A stretch of 64,000 nucleotides of DNA from Psychrobacillus antarcticus (GCF_029533155.1 NZ_JAIZDB010000013.1:31631-95630), one strand, 5' to 3'. Shown: positions 37,820 to 49,084, counted from the first letter of the stretch. Numbers and translations: made by a program. Notes: generated from the sequence alone by a model not told the origin.

Positions 37820-39661
37820 ATAAACGGAAAGTTGATTTTTACCATTATTTTTTGCTTTATACAATTCGGTATCTGCATAGTGGAAAAGTTTATTAAAACT
37901 TAAATTTTCACTTCGATGCCAATTCGAAATACCAATAGATACCGTTACGTAAGGGTTGGTATTTTGAGGAATAGCCATTAATAACTGTTTCCCCATCTCT
38001 ATACCTTGTTCCAGTGACATATGTGAAAGGTATAGAGCTAACTCTTCCCCACCCCATCTGGCACTGATTCCTTTATTTTTAATCATTCCTTGTATAACCC
38101 TTGCTATTTGAATTAAAATTTCGTCCCCTTTTTGATGACCATGTGTATCATTAATACGTTTAAAATTATCAATATCAATAAGTACAAAGACACCTTGAAC
38201 ATCTGTCTCCATCGCTTTTTCAACATACCTATCTAAATAATTTCGTGCAAAAAGATTTGTTAAATGATCTCGATCAACCATTTGTTGTAGCTTGTTTCTT
38301 AAGGCTGAATTGCTAATAGCTAAAGACGAATGCTGTATTAAGGACTGCATTAATTTGTAACTGTCAAAAGAGAAAAAATAGGGTTCCTTATGCATAATAA
38401 TACTAAATCCAGTTATATTGCTTTGTTCTTTTAAAGGTATAGCCACTATAGAACGATACTCATATTTTAAATCGGTTAAACGATTGAAATCGGCAATGAA
38501 TAAAGAATCGTTAGCTTTTTTAAAGTGATTCGTGACATATTGAATATAAAGCTGCCCATCTATCGTATGAAATAATTCAGTACTTGCTGGTGAAATTTTA
38601 TATTCATCATTTTCTATAAATACAAAGCCTACGTGCTCTGGTTGGAAAAACTTCATAAACTGATTTCTTAAAAAGACAACCATTTGATCTAATGATAAAT
38701 TCAAATTCAGCTTATGCGACGTTTCGTTGATCAGTTGTAAATCAGATACCAAACGATGCGACTGAATATATAACTTAGCATTTTCTAATGCATTGCCCGC
38801 AGCTGCAGCAAGTAAGATGGCAAATTCTCTTTGCCTAATCGAAAATAAGTAATCTAATGGAGCAAAAAGTTGTAAAATGCCATATATCCCTTGTTTTCCG
38901 ACGATTGGAATATTCAGTAATCTACAGCCTAAGTCCTGAGCTAACTCTGTTGTAATTTCGCCAGAGACAAAGGCCTCAACCGTAGTATTTCTTTCGGTAG
39001 TATAATCGAATAACTTATATGGCGCAGACGTTTTACGATCTTGATCATTTGATAGGATAAGAATCGACTTAAAATTAGGAAAAGCTATTTGAATCGAGTT
39101 TAGAGCCCCTTCTAATATTTGACCGATATCTAATGTCGAATTAAACATTTTCGTTAAATTAAACAAATTTCGATACTGGTTTTCCTGTTGTGTTAAGAAT
39201 ACTGATTTTCTAATGATTTTAGCTAATTTAGTAATAGATTCCATGAATTCTTCTATTTCCAGTGTTTGCGTAAATTCTTTCCATTTTTCTGTGGATTCCA
39301 TTATGATTAATCCAAATGGCTGTTGGTCCGCATCTCTTAATAACAAAGCTGCGTCATTATCGGAACAATATTTTATTTGATGTGTATGCACATCGATAAA
39401 GTCTTTATCATAGAAAAACGTTTCAATCTCAGACCATTTAATAGCATTTAGCTTTTTTGTAAAAGAATGATTCCATGAAAGTTGTAAGAATGTTTCCGAA
39501 TCGTATATAAAATATTCTGCTTTTTGTATGTCAAAAAAGTCCAACATAACAACTTTTAAGTCTTCAAACCACTTATTACTTGATTCATGTGTAAATACGC
39601 TTTCATTCCAAATATCTAGAATAGCGCTTTTTAGATGGCTCATTAAATCCTTGCTTTCCAT
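37799..39661 (-). CDS. ytrP: GAF-GGDEF protein, probable diguanylate cyclase (YtrP type)
   Basis: A 620-residue protein with GAF-like segments (about 165-300 and 310-450) and a C-terminal GGDEF domain (about 455-615). The domain has DHLTNLFARNYLDR, IDIDNFKRINDTHGH and the active-site motif RWGGEEL, so it should make c-di-GMP. No RxxD inhibitory site is seen before the motif. Its position beside rpsD matches B. subtilis ytrP. There is no membrane segment, so it would be a soluble sensor of an unknown signal. Its stop lies inside a terminator hairpin. Confidence 0.9.
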   Translation of the reverse strand: MESKDLMSHLKSAILDIWNESVFTHESSNKWFEDLKVVMLDFFDIQKAEYFIYDSETFLQLSWNHSFTKKLNAIKWSEIETFFYDKDFIDVHTHQIKYCSDNDAALLLRDADQQPFGLIIMESTEKWKEFTQTLEIEEFMESITKLAKIIRKSVFLTQQENQYRNLFNLTKMFNSTLDIGQILEGALNSIQIAFPNFKSILILSNDQDRKTSAPYKLFDYTTERNTTVEAFVSGEITTELAQDLGCRLLNIPIVGKQGIYGILQLFAPLDYLFSIRQREFAILLAAAAGNALENAKLYIQSHRLVSDLQLINETSHKLNLNLSLDQMVVFLRNQFMKFFQPEHVGFVFIENDEYKISPASTELFHTIDGQLYIQYVTNHFKKANDSLFIADFNRLTDLKYEYRSIVAIPLKEQSNITGFSIIMHKEPYFFSFDSYKLMQSLIQHSSLAISNSALRNKLQQMVDRDHLTNLFARNYLDRYVEKAMETDVQGVFVLIDIDNFKRINDTHGHQKGDEILIQIARVIQGMIKNKGISARWGGEELALYLSHMSLEQGIEMGKQLLMAIPQNTNPYVTVSIGISNWHRSENLSFNKLFHYADTELYKAKNNGKNQLSVYKASHSS

Positions 39662-39803
39662 TCCTTCACCTCTTTAGCTTTCCAAGAGCAACTATGATAC
39701 TTTTATCACAGTTCCGAATAATTCAATATAACTATACTTTACCCTATTTATCCATTCTGTGTCTATCAAACAATTGCAATAAATTTTTGAATTAGAACAT
39801 CGT

Positions 39804-39832
39804 TTGACTTTTAATATATATAGAGTTACAAT
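39804..39832 (+). promoter_or_regulatory. rpsD promoter
   Basis: TTGACT (39804-39809) and TACAAT (39827-39832) are spaced by exactly 17 bases, five of six matches each, placing transcription start near 39839 and leaving a leader of about 190 nt. Confidence 0.8.
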
Positions 39833-39838
39833 GGGATT

Positions 39839-40030
39839 TGTGTAAAATAAATGCAGCAGTTGTATGGCCTAGATTGCTCATTTTGTTCCTCTATACTATA
39901 TATAGATGGTGTATCCCGTAACCCTTGGCTGCTAGGGCGATGATACATGAAAACAAAATGTCTGCTAGTCTGAATACATCTGGTATTATTTTACAACAAA
40001 ATAAAACCAACAATAGAGGAGGAGACATAT
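39839..40030 (+). ncRNA. rpsD mRNA leader, probable S4 autoregulatory element
   Basis: A roughly 190-nt untranslated leader between the promoter and rpsD, containing several short complementary blocks, for example GTATCCCGTAACCC with GGGCGATGATAC. In B. subtilis S4 protein binds such a leader to repress its own translation, and a Bacillales rpsD leader family is known. The assignment rests on position and length plus these pairings; I could not fold it fully. Confidence 0.6.
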
Positions 40031-40633
40031 ATGTCTCGTTATACAGGTCCATCATGGAAATTATCACGTCGTCTTGGTATTTCACTAAGCGGTACTGGTA
40101 AAGAATTAGAAAAACGCCCTTACGCACCAGGACAACACGGTCCTACTCAACGTAAAAAATTAACTGAATACGGTATGCAATTACAAGAAAAACAAAAACT
40201 TCGTCACTCTTATGGTATAAACGAACGTCAATTCCGTACATTATTTGATAAAGCTGGTAAAATGCCAGGTAAACATGGTGAAAACTTCATGATCCTTCTT
40301 GAAACTCGCCTTGATAACATTGTTTACCGTTTAGGTCTTGCTCGCACACGTCGTGGAGCACGTCAATTAGTAAATCACGGTCACGTTAAAGTTGATGGTA
40401 AACGCGTTGATATTCCTTCATTCCGTTTAAAAGCAGGTCAAGAAATTTCTCTTCGTGAAAAATCTCAAAACCTTGATGTTGTAAACGAATCAATGGAAAT
40501 TAATAACTTCGTACCAGAATACTTAACTTTTGATACAGACAACAAAGTTGGAACTTTCGTTCGTAATCCAGAACGTGGAGAACTTAATGCCGAAATCAAC
40601 GAAGCACTTATCGTTGAGTACTACTCTCGTTAA
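40031..40633 (+). CDS. rpsD: 30S ribosomal protein S4
   Basis: A 200-residue primary 16S rRNA-binding protein. N-terminus [21 protein letters not shown] is of the zinc-free type (no CxxC), and the S4 RNA-binding domain lies at about 90-155 ([37 protein letters not shown]). It is transcribed alone, with AGGAGG upstream, a regulatory leader and a strong terminator. The codon use is typical of a highly expressed gene. Confidence 0.99.
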   Translation: MSRYTGPSWKLSRRLGISLSGTGKELEKRPYAPGQHGPTQRKKLTEYGMQLQEKQKLRHSYGINERQFRTLFDKAGKMPGKHGENFMILLETRLDNIVYRLGLARTRRGARQLVNHGHVKVDGKRVDIPSFRLKAGQEISLREKSQNLDVVNESMEINNFVPEYLTFDTDNKVGTFVRNPERGELNAEINEALIVEYYSR

Positions 40634-40660
40634 TTTTACTACTCTGCAAAGAGTCGTATT

Positions 40661-40706
40661 AAAAGCCTTCGAAACCTTGATAAAACAGGGTTTCGAAGGC
40701 TTTTTT
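40661..40706 (+). terminator. rpsD terminator
   Basis: AAGCCTTCGAAACC and GGTTTCGAAGGCTT form a 14-bp stem, followed by TTTTTC. Confidence 0.9.
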
Positions 40707-40739
40707 CATTTAATTGAATAGCAGAATCACCTTCTACTA

Positions 40740-41705
40740 TTACTTTAGATAAAAAGAGGACCCATCAATCATTTCAACGTCTTCTCGATTTTCAATCTGT
40801 TTGATTAAGGTAAATAGAGCTTCATCATTCGATTTGGCCTCAATCATACAATCGATTTGCGGAACTGTTCCTTTGATTTCTTTTAAAAATCTGAAAAACA
40901 TGTCCACATCGACAATATCTGCATGATGACGGAATTCAGCATCACTTTTTGGACTGGAGATATGCATTTTGATTGGAAGTGGTGAGTCTTTCCAAGTTGC
41001 CACAACGCGCTCCCAATTATCTTCCCAGTTTTCGTTTTGATGGTAAGCAAGATGATGATGATAATCAAATACAAGCGGAATCCCCAATTTTTCGCATAAA
41101 TAAAGTGTATCATCAAGTGTAAATGATGTATCGTCATTTTCGAGAATAATCATCTGTTGAACGGATTTTGGAATGTCAATCCAATTTCCTGCAAATCGCT
41201 CCAGTGATTTTTCTGTATCTTTATAGTTACCGCCGACATGAAGCACACAGCGATGAGTAGGGTCAATTTGCATTTCCTTTAACAACGAGTAATGCATATT
41301 TAAGGTTTTTAATGAGTTTTTGAATACTTCTGTTTTGGAGGAATTTAAAACAACAAAATGGTCTGCATGAAAATCAATTCTCATATTATGTTTTCGCGTA
41401 AACTCCCCTATTTCATGCAGCTTCTCTTTTAATGGCATTATGTAATCCCAATCGGGAAGTTCTCCATGATTGGCTAATGGAATCAGTCGAGAGGTTAAAC
41501 GATAAAAATGAATATCACTAAAGACATTATGTTTTAGCAGTCTGTGTGTGTTTTCTAAGTTAGCCATTGCAATTCTTTCTAATTTGGAAATCGCCGCTTC
41601 ACGATCCTTGTTTTTTTGGAATTGAGTGAACGTCATTGTTTTGGAAGGAGAAGCACTCTTAAATTCCATGCTCATCGCAACATATCCTAGTCGTACAATC
41701 GTCAT
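40740..41705 (-). CDS. uvsE: UV DNA damage endonuclease UvsE
   Basis: Cuts DNA 5' to UV photoproducts, the alternative excision repair route of spore-formers. The 321 residues start MTIVRLGYVAMS, with the TIM-barrel metal ligands in RIDFHADHFVVL, CVLHVGGNYKD, ILENDDTSF, LVFDYHHHLAYH and KMHISSPK. Length and motifs match B. subtilis UvsE. It is monocistronic and convergent with rpsD. Confidence 0.95.
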   Translation of the reverse strand: MTIVRLGYVAMSMEFKSASPSKTMTFTQFQKNKDREAAISKLERIAMANLENTHRLLKHNVFSDIHFYRLTSRLIPLANHGELPDWDYIMPLKEKLHEIGEFTRKHNMRIDFHADHFVVLNSSKTEVFKNSLKTLNMHYSLLKEMQIDPTHRCVLHVGGNYKDTEKSLERFAGNWIDIPKSVQQMIILENDDTSFTLDDTLYLCEKLGIPLVFDYHHHLAYHQNENWEDNWERVVATWKDSPLPIKMHISSPKSDAEFRHHADIVDVDMFFRFLKEIKGTVPQIDCMIEAKSNDEALFTLIKQIENREDVEMIDGSSFYLK

Positions 41706-41823
41706 TTTACCACCTCATCCATTAGTATGGAGAAAACATGTTTGTAGTAGACATAAGAAAGATTTTAATTAACGTATAATCTTCATTTCTAAAAAACTAC
41801 AAAATGTGTACATAATAAAACAA

Positions 41824-41851
41824 ACACCCCCATTTTTTGGAGGTGCTTAGG
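41824..41851 (-). terminator. Hairpin in the gap between uvsE and the DUF3006 gene
   Basis: CACCTCC and GGGGGTG pair (minus strand) around a run of A, followed by TTTGTTTTATT. It lies downstream of the DUF3006 gene and can terminate it. Confidence 0.6.
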
Positions 41852-41909
41852 ATGAATTATTCTATTACTAGAAATGTTTATGCTTCCACATTCCCTTAAA
41901 TTTTCACAC

Positions 41910-42158
41910 TTAGTTTTTTTTCATATTCTCTATTAAATCCAATAATCTTTGTTTCGTTTCATCCGCTTCTTCTTCTAGCATTTTAAAATTATAACCTGAT
42001 CTATCTTCGTTAATTTCAACTTCTAATAAATCTCCCTCTTTTGCATTTACCGTAAATTTATCTTTTAATATGACTAGTTTATTTGCTTTATTATCCTTTT
42101 CAAATAAAACAACGAAAAAATCATCAAAATGATGTAATAAATATCTCTTAGCACTCAC
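41910..42158 (-). CDS. DUF3006-like small protein
   Basis: An 82-residue protein. It resembles the DUF3006 pattern: a beta-rich N-terminus with FVVLFEKDN and a Lys/Val pair, then AKEGDLLEVEIN and a helical tail with ETKQRLLDLIENM. GTG at 42158 is chosen because GAGGGGA lies eight bases upstream; the frame extends to 42206 without a ribosome site. Function unknown. It is divergent from the small ORF at 42355. Confidence 0.65.
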   Translation of the reverse strand: MSAKRYLLHHFDDFFVVLFEKDNKANKLVILKDKFTVNAKEGDLLEVEINEDRSGYNFKMLEEEADETKQRLLDLIENMKKN

Positions 42159-42354
42159 TGCGAACGTCCCCTCGATCCAATAATAAAAAATTATGATTAA
42201 TTCCAAACTTTTGACCTAATATCATTTTAACCTATTTAATGTTCTTTATTAACTATTATTGAATCTTTTTTTATATTCTCGTTAAATTTGTGACTATTTA
42301 TACAAAATTGGTTAACACTAAAGAGGAACTTTCAAGAAATGGAGGGTCTTTATT

Positions 42355-42519
42355 ATGAAAAAGGATAAATCCTTTAATTCAGTTAATAAGAAGAAAAAAG
42401 ACAATGTTACAGGCGAGAATTATCTAGAATACCAAAAATTAAACGAGCATGAAAAGAAACAACTGCAAGTGAAAGATGGACAGAATAATCATCATGTAGA
42501 TGAGCGAGGCGGTTTTTAG
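42355..42519 (+). CDS. Small basic protein, 54 residues, unknown
   Basis: ATG preceded by ATGGAGGG at good distance, ending at TAG before a terminator. The protein is hydrophilic and very rich in Lys/Asn/Gln, with KKKKDN and a VDERGGF C-terminus. I do not recognise a family. The strong ribosome site, complete frame and following terminator support a real gene; it may be a spore- or stress-related small protein, which is only a guess. Confidence 0.6.
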   Translation: MKKDKSFNSVNKKKKDNVTGENYLEYQKLNEHEKKQLQVKDGQNNHHVDERGGF

Positions 42520-42539
42520 TAAGCCATCTTATCCTTAAA

Positions 42540-42575
42540 AAGCTACTTCCCCATCTAGTATTGGGAAGTAGCTTT
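42540..42575. terminator. Bidirectional terminator between the small ORF and tyrS
   Basis: GCTACTTCCC and GGGAAGTAGC form a 10-bp perfect stem around an 11-base loop, with A-runs upstream and T-runs downstream on both strands. Confidence 0.85.
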
Positions 42576-42579
42576 CATC

Positions 42580-44094
<1,515 letters not shown>

Positions 44095-44122
44095 ATTTTA
44101 CCTAATCTACGTAGTATGTCAA
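44095..44122 (-). promoter_or_regulatory. tyrS T-box promoter
   Basis: Minus-strand TTGACA (perfect, 44117-44122) and TAAAAT (44095-44100) with a 16-base spacer, immediately upstream of the T-box leader. Confidence 0.75.
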
Positions 44123-44186
44123 TAACTATCGTCTAACAATATGCGCTTATGGTATAATAGTTCAAGATTTAGGGGGCGAGAAATGA

Positions 44187-47129
44187 ATGAAGAATTGGCA
44201 AAAAAAAATACAGATGTATAAAGATAAATTTGATATGTGGGAGTCTACTAAATGGGCTAAGAGTTTAAGGATATCCTCTAGTGTTATATGGAATTTAGGC
44301 CTACTTTTCATTGTCGGACTCCTGACAATGGGAATTTTCGGTGTATCTGTTGGAGCAGGTTACTTTGCTTCACTAGTAAAAGAAGAACCACTTCGTGCTA
44401 AGGAAGAAATGCGAACTGCTGTACTTAATTATGAAGAGACATCTGAAGTCTATTTTGATGAAAATGTGTATTTAGGTAAATTACGCACTGATTTAGAAAG
44501 AACAGAAACGAATTTATCTGAGGTTTCTCCTCATGTAATTGATGCTGTATTGGCAACGGAAGATGAGTATTTTGAAATGCATAATGGAATTGTTCCTAAA
44601 GCGATATTCCGCGGGTTACTTCAAGATGTATCCAATTCAGATACACAAACTGGTGGATCAACATTAACTCAACAATTGATTAAAAACCAAGTATTAACAA
44701 ATGAAGTTTCGTATGAACGTAAAGCTAAAGAAATACTATTAGCAATGCGCTTAGAACACTTTATGAACAAAGAAGAAATACTAGAAGCATATTTGAATAT
44801 AATCCCCTATGGCCGAAATTCAAACGGGAGAAATATTGCAGGGATAGAAACAGCCGCAATTGGAATATTTAATGTAAAAGCAAAAGATCTTAGTTTACCT
44901 CAAGCTGCCTACATAGCAGGTATACCACAAGCTCCGTTTGCCTACACGCCATTTCGACAAGGTGGCGAGTTGAAAGAAGGCGAAGCTCTACAGCTTGGTA
45001 TTGATAGGATGAGGACTGTTTTATTCCGGATGAATGAAACTGGTTATATTACGGATGAAGAATATAATAATGCTGTTGGCTATGATATTACAAAAGATTT
45101 TAGACAACCAGAAATTGTTCCCGAAGATAAATACCCTTGGTTAACATACGAAATTGAAAATAGAGTTAAAGCTATTTTAAGAGATAAGTTTGCGGCAGCA
45201 GACTCAATTGATCCAGAAAGATTAGATCAAGAAGATAAACTATTTGAAAAATATGATATTTTAGCACAACGTTCCATTAGTACAGATGGTTATCGCATTC
45301 ATACAACTATAAATAAAGACATGTATGAAGCTATGCTAAAAGTGAGAGATGAATTCGAATATTATGGTCATACCTTCCAAAAGGAAGTAAAAGATGAGGA
45401 TTCAGGAGAAATGGTTTTAAAAGATTTTCCTGTTCAAGTTGGTGGAATGCTAATAGAAAATGGTACAGGTAAAATTCTTTCCTTCTTGGGAGGAAGAGAT
45501 CATAATCTTAGTGATGTAAACTTTGCTACTCAAGGTATCCGACCAATAGGCTCTACGATCAAGCCACTCTTAGTATATGCACCAGCAATAGAATACGGTG
45601 TAATAGGTGCCGGTAGTCCGGTAGTCGATGTAAAATTAGAAAATTTAAGTAGCACTACGTGGGCTAAATCACCATCTAACTATACAACTGAGCAGGAACT
45701 AGGTATCATTTCTGCTCGAGATGCTTTGACAACGTCACAAAACTTGTCCACTATTCGATTATACGATTTAATCATGGATCGGAAGCCTACTGACTTCTTG
45801 ACGAAAATGGGATTTGAGAGTATTGACGAGGCGGAGTATGCTAATCATGCACTTTCCATTGGTGGGATGACTAAAGGTGCAACAGTCGAGGAAAATACAA
45901 ATGCATTTGGTACATTCGCTAATAATGGCCAATTTATTGATGCATATATGATTGAAAAAATTGAAGATGTAGATGGTAATGTTATCTATCAGCATGAAGT
46001 GGAAGCTGTACCGGTGTTCAGTGCCGCTACTTCCTACATTATTACCGATATGTTAAGAGATGTAATGTCTGAAGGAACTGCAAAATTAGCAAACTCTCGA
46101 TTAAAATTCCAATCTGATTTTGGAGCAAAAACAGGTACTACACAAAATCATAATGATTCATGGCTAGTTGGCTATAACCCAAATGTTTCTCTAGGAGTTT
46201 GGTTGGGTTATGGAGATGACACACAAACATTATATTATATGAATAATCGTTACAATCACCCTAGCGTGCGTATCAATATGTTCTGGTCTAATATGATGAA
46301 CGCTATGTATGACGTCAATCCTGAATTAGTCGATGCTTCTACTAACTTTACAGCACCTGAAGGAGTCGTTTCTAGATCTTTCTGTGGAATTTCAGGACTT
46401 GCCGTTTCTGATGCTTGTTCTCAAGCTGGTCTAGTGAAGACTGATTTATTTAACGCAGCTGTCTTATTACCAAATGCAAAAGATGACAGTCTAATCTCTT
46501 CCTCTTACGTTGAGATAAACGGAAATAGATATCGTGCGCTAGCTTCTACTCCAGGTGAATTTGTCGTAAGTGGTGGTTATGGAGTAAACGAAAACTTTAT
46601 CAAGCGTATGCTTGGTAAATTTGGAGGCAATGCTTCTAAACTATTCCCTACAAAATCGGCCTTTGGAGGTAATGTCGTTTCTGAGGAAGTATTTAATGCT
46701 GACGGAAGCCCACCAGCTGGGGTCACAGCTACCATGACGAATGGCACAATTACTTGGTCTAATTCCGCTTCTGCAGATGTTGTAGGATACCGAGTGTATG
46801 AAGTCGTAAATGGACAAAGAGCTCTACTTTCTTCTAAAAAAGAGGCCGCGGGAAACAGTTTAGCTATTAATCGAGCAGGTCAATTTATCGCTGTTGCTGT
46901 AGATATCACTGGATTAGAATCTGGAGCATCTAATATAGTTTCTATAGAAGCTGCAGAACCACCAGAGCCAGTAGTGCCGGTAGAACCACCAACAGTACCT
47001 GATGAAGGTAAAGAGGAACCAGTGATACCTCCTGTTGTTGTAGAACCAGTTACTCCACCTGTGAATGAAGAACCTGTAACTCCTCCTGTAGAGGAAGCAC
47101 CTACTTCTCCTGGTGAAGGCGGAGAATAA
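44187..47129 (+). CDS. Class A penicillin-binding protein with C-terminal FN3-like domain and Pro-rich tail
   Basis: A bifunctional peptidoglycan synthase of 980 residues. It has a basic cytoplasmic N-terminus, one membrane anchor (about 28-58), and a GT51 glycosyltransferase with catalytic Glu125 in ATEDEYFEMHNG and the GGSTLTQQ motif. The transpeptidase has nucleophile Ser456 in GSTIKP, Ser517 in TSQN, and KTGTT at 648. After about residue 840 comes an FN3-like domain (PAGVTATMTNGTITW...) and then a low-complexity Pro/Glu/Val tail of about 50 residues, likely a wall-spanning stalk. A TGGTATAAT extended -10 lies at 44150-44158. The exact paralogue name is uncertain. Confidence 0.95.
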   Translation: MKNWQKKIQMYKDKFDMWESTKWAKSLRISSSVIWNLGLLFIVGLLTMGIFGVSVGAGYFASLVKEEPLRAKEEMRTAVLNYEETSEVYFDENVYLGKLRTDLERTETNLSEVSPHVIDAVLATEDEYFEMHNGIVPKAIFRGLLQDVSNSDTQTGGSTLTQQLIKNQVLTNEVSYERKAKEILLAMRLEHFMNKEEILEAYLNIIPYGRNSNGRNIAGIETAAIGIFNVKAKDLSLPQAAYIAGIPQAPFAYTPFRQGGELKEGEALQLGIDRMRTVLFRMNETGYITDEEYNNAVGYDITKDFRQPEIVPEDKYPWLTYEIENRVKAILRDKFAAADSIDPERLDQEDKLFEKYDILAQRSISTDGYRIHTTINKDMYEAMLKVRDEFEYYGHTFQKEVKDEDSGEMVLKDFPVQVGGMLIENGTGKILSFLGGRDHNLSDVNFATQGIRPIGSTIKPLLVYAPAIEYGVIGAGSPVVDVKLENLSSTTWAKSPSNYTTEQELGIISARDALTTSQNLSTIRLYDLIMDRKPTDFLTKMGFESIDEAEYANHALSIGGMTKGATVEENTNAFGTFANNGQFIDAYMIEKIEDVDGNVIYQHEVEAVPVFSAATSYIITDMLRDVMSEGTAKLANSRLKFQSDFGAKTGTTQNHNDSWLVGYNPNVSLGVWLGYGDDTQTLYYMNNRYNHPSVRINMFWSNMMNAMYDVNPELVDASTNFTAPEGVVSRSFCGISGLAVSDACSQAGLVKTDLFNAAVLLPNAKDDSLISSSYVEINGNRYRALASTPGEFVVSGGYGVNENFIKRMLGKFGGNASKLFPTKSAFGGNVVSEEVFNADGSPPAGVTATMTNGTITWSNSASADVVGYRVYEVVNGQRALLSSKKEAAGNSLAINRAGQFIAVAVDITGLESGASNIVSIEAAEPPEPVVPVEPPTVPDEGKEEPVIPPVVVEPVTPPVNEEPVTPPVEEAPTSPGEGGE

Positions 47130-47147
47130 TTCGGTCCAACTAAACAA

Positions 47148-47190
47148 GAGCCCAAAATTCGATTTAGAATCGGGCTCTTGTTTTCTTTTT
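47148..47190 (+). terminator. PBP gene terminator
   Basis: CAAGAGCCC and GGGCTCTTG pair with additional inner GATT/AATC pairing, followed by TTTTCTTTTTT. Confidence 0.85.
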
Positions 47191-47278
47191 TATAATTTTC
47201 AAGACAAATAAAAAGAGCATAATGTTCAAGTTCATGTTACAGTAAGAAAGAATATTTAAAAGTGAGAAGGCGAAAAAC

Positions 47279-47656
47279 ATGATTGAAGTAAAAACATCTA
47301 CATTAAGTGATGGAGAATTCAATAGAGGGGTATTTGCTAAACGTGACATCAAAAAAGGAGAGCTTTTCCATGAGGCACCTGTCATTTCATACCCTAACGA
47401 ACAGCATCATCACATTGAGCAAACCTTATTAGCGGATTACGCTTTTGAGTATGGGATAAATCACACTGCTATCCTTCTGGGATATGGTATGTTGTTTAAT
47501 CATTCTTATACACCTAATGCAGACTATGAGATTAATTTTGATAACCACACATTCGACTTCTCTGCCTACACCGATATAAAAGCAGGAGAAGAAATTCTCA
47601 TTAATTATAATGGTGAAATTGATAACAATGATGAACTTTGGTTTAATAAGGAATAA
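47279..47656 (+). CDS. SET domain protein
   Basis: A 125-residue stand-alone SET domain. It shows the N-terminal strand pattern RGVFAKRDIKKGELF, the catalytic NHSYTPNADY (asparagine-histidine motif) and AGEEILINYNG near the C-terminus, which closes the pseudoknot with Tyr. The family includes protein lysine methyltransferases; many bacterial members are uncharacterised. The cysteine-rich post-SET part is absent. It is preceded by a weak AGAAGG and followed by a terminator. Confidence 0.85.
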   Translation: MIEVKTSTLSDGEFNRGVFAKRDIKKGELFHEAPVISYPNEQHHHIEQTLLADYAFEYGINHTAILLGYGMLFNHSYTPNADYEINFDNHTFDFSAYTDIKAGEEILINYNGEIDNNDELWFNKE

Positions 47657-47663
47657 GAAGAAA

Positions 47664-47700
47664 AGAAGGCGATTCTCAATGAGTCGCCTTCTTTTATTTA
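47664..47700. terminator. Terminator between the SET and phosphotransferase genes
   Basis: AGAAGGCGA and TCGCCTTCT pair, extended by ATTCTCAATGAG inner bases, with T-runs on the plus strand. The convergent genes can share it. Confidence 0.8.
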
Positions 47701-47717
47701 CTAGGAATCCAGTTGAA

Positions 47718-48596
47718 TTAACGTTCATTCATTAGAATAGATTTTAAGATGCTATAATTCTCATTAAAAAATTGTTGGTGCTTTTCGATGCCACGTCTTT
47801 TACACCACCCCAATGAATTAAATGCATCCATAAAACGATAGAATGGTAATATGGCTTCTAAATCTATTAGTGGACGAATAGATTGATAGCCCTGTCGGTA
47901 AGCTTCTAATGTCCCTGGATTTTTCATAAATATGTCACGGTTAAGTTTTATGAAATCCATTTCCGTTGCACCAAATCGAGCACTTTCAAAATCAATAATT
48001 CCTGAAACCTGATTTTCATGGATAATAATATTCGCCGGCCGAAAATCCATATGTATAAAGCTCGGTCCATCTGGATTAGGAAGACATTTTCGTTGCTCTT
48101 CAAATAGTTCTATTGATTGTTTTAATAAATCCTCAGGTATTACTTCTTTAACATCTTCTGCAAAACCATAAAAATGTGTTTCAGCAAATGTTGACCATTG
48201 TTCATATACATTTGCAATCCCTTTATATGAATAGTTTTCTTGTGGAGAAACGTTATGTAACTTTGCATGGTGAATGCCAATATCATAGGCTAATATTTTA
48301 TCAACCTTTCCAGAAACAGGCTGCCCTTTCATCTCCGAAAGCAAAAGAGCACCAGGTAATTCATCGTTCCCTTCCCAATATCCTAATAATGTTGGTACTG
48401 GTAATGCATCACTCAATATTTCTAACGCCTCATATTCACGTACTAATTTCACTTTAGAATAGGGGATTTTAAGATACACGATCTCATGATTCATTTGTTG
48501 TATTTTATATACTGTTGAGCTGAAGGAATCAGGAACATCCTCTATGGTAAGAACGTTTATTTTTAACTTTTTTATCATTTCATCTAATTGTTCCAT
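47718..48596 (-). CDS. Aminoglycoside/macrolide phosphotransferase-family protein
   Basis: A 292-residue kinase-like protein of the APH superfamily. The catalytic loop HMDFRPANIII has the Asp and the metal-binding Asn, and the DFG equivalent is IIDFESARFG. The N-lobe has VYLKIPY with the ATP-binding Lys. Such genes span antibiotic kinases and small-molecule kinases, so resistance should not be assumed. It is monocistronic and convergent with the SET gene. Confidence 0.88.
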   Translation of the reverse strand: MEQLDEMIKKLKINVLTIEDVPDSFSSTVYKIQQMNHEIVYLKIPYSKVKLVREYEALEILSDALPVPTLLGYWEGNDELPGALLLSEMKGQPVSGKVDKILAYDIGIHHAKLHNVSPQENYSYKGIANVYEQWSTFAETHFYGFAEDVKEVIPEDLLKQSIELFEEQRKCLPNPDGPSFIHMDFRPANIIIHENQVSGIIDFESARFGATEMDFIKLNRDIFMKNPGTLEAYRQGYQSIRPLIDLEAILPFYRFMDAFNSLGWCKRRGIEKHQQFFNENYSILKSILMNER

Positions 48597-48658
48597 TTAA
48601 TTTCACCCACATCTTTTAGATTGCGAATATGTTGTGTAGTTTTAATAGCATGCATCTA

Positions 48659-49084
48659 CTATTCCTTGATATTGAATAGGGCACTGTTGGTACTTACATA
48701 AGGAATGCCTGCTTCTATGTAACTTCTTACTAATTTCCAATCGCTCATGCTATTTCTTTTGAACGTTTGAAAGAATAAATTTGCTGTATCTAGACTCTTA
48801 CCCTGAATAACCAAAGTAGCGGTTAAAATAACAATAGTTTCAAATTCTCTTAAAGGAAGAATGGAAATTACATTTATATTCCATTGAGCTATATTTTCTT
48901 TAGCAAAAGTGAAACCCTGCTTCCATCCATTTACTGACTCTTCATAACCAAAGTCAATTATATTTCCTCCTGTTACTTCCCTTGCTTCATAATCTTCTGA
49001 TATAAATTCTATCAATTCCGTTAATGACGAAGCTCTCCAAACATCTAAATAAGTATCTAAAAACTTTTGGAATGAGTTGTCCAT
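48659..49084 (-). CDS. NTF2-like/SnoaL-type protein, unknown function
   Basis: A 141-residue protein with the helix-sheet layout of NTF2-like proteins: an N-terminal helix ending in WRASSLTELIEFISEDYEAR, then strands with WNINVISILPL and VILTATLVIQG, ending in WKLVRSYIE. The start at 49084 has AGGAGG seven bases upstream. No catalytic residues can be named. It may respond to the phosphotransferase gene downstream, as both are minus-strand and about 60 bp apart. Confidence 0.65.
   Translation of the reverse strand: MDNSFQKFLDTYLDVWRASSLTELIEFISEDYEAREVTGGNIIDFGYEESVNGWKQGFTFAKENIAQWNINVISILPLREFETIVILTATLVIQGKSLDTANLFFQTFKRNSMSDWKLVRSYIEAGIPYVSTNSALFNIKE

Noticed and set aside
39891..40127. 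78-residue antisense frame over the rpsD leader
   Set aside because: Overlaps the leader and start of rpsD on the opposite strand, with no codon signal or ribosome site.
46880..47155. Gly/Ser/Thr-rich 91-residue minus-strand frame
   Set aside because: It is the antisense shadow of the Pro/Val/Glu-rich tail of the PBP.
47718..48596. Calling the phosphotransferase an antibiotic resistance gene
   Set aside because: Only the general kinase motifs are visible; the family has many non-resistance members.
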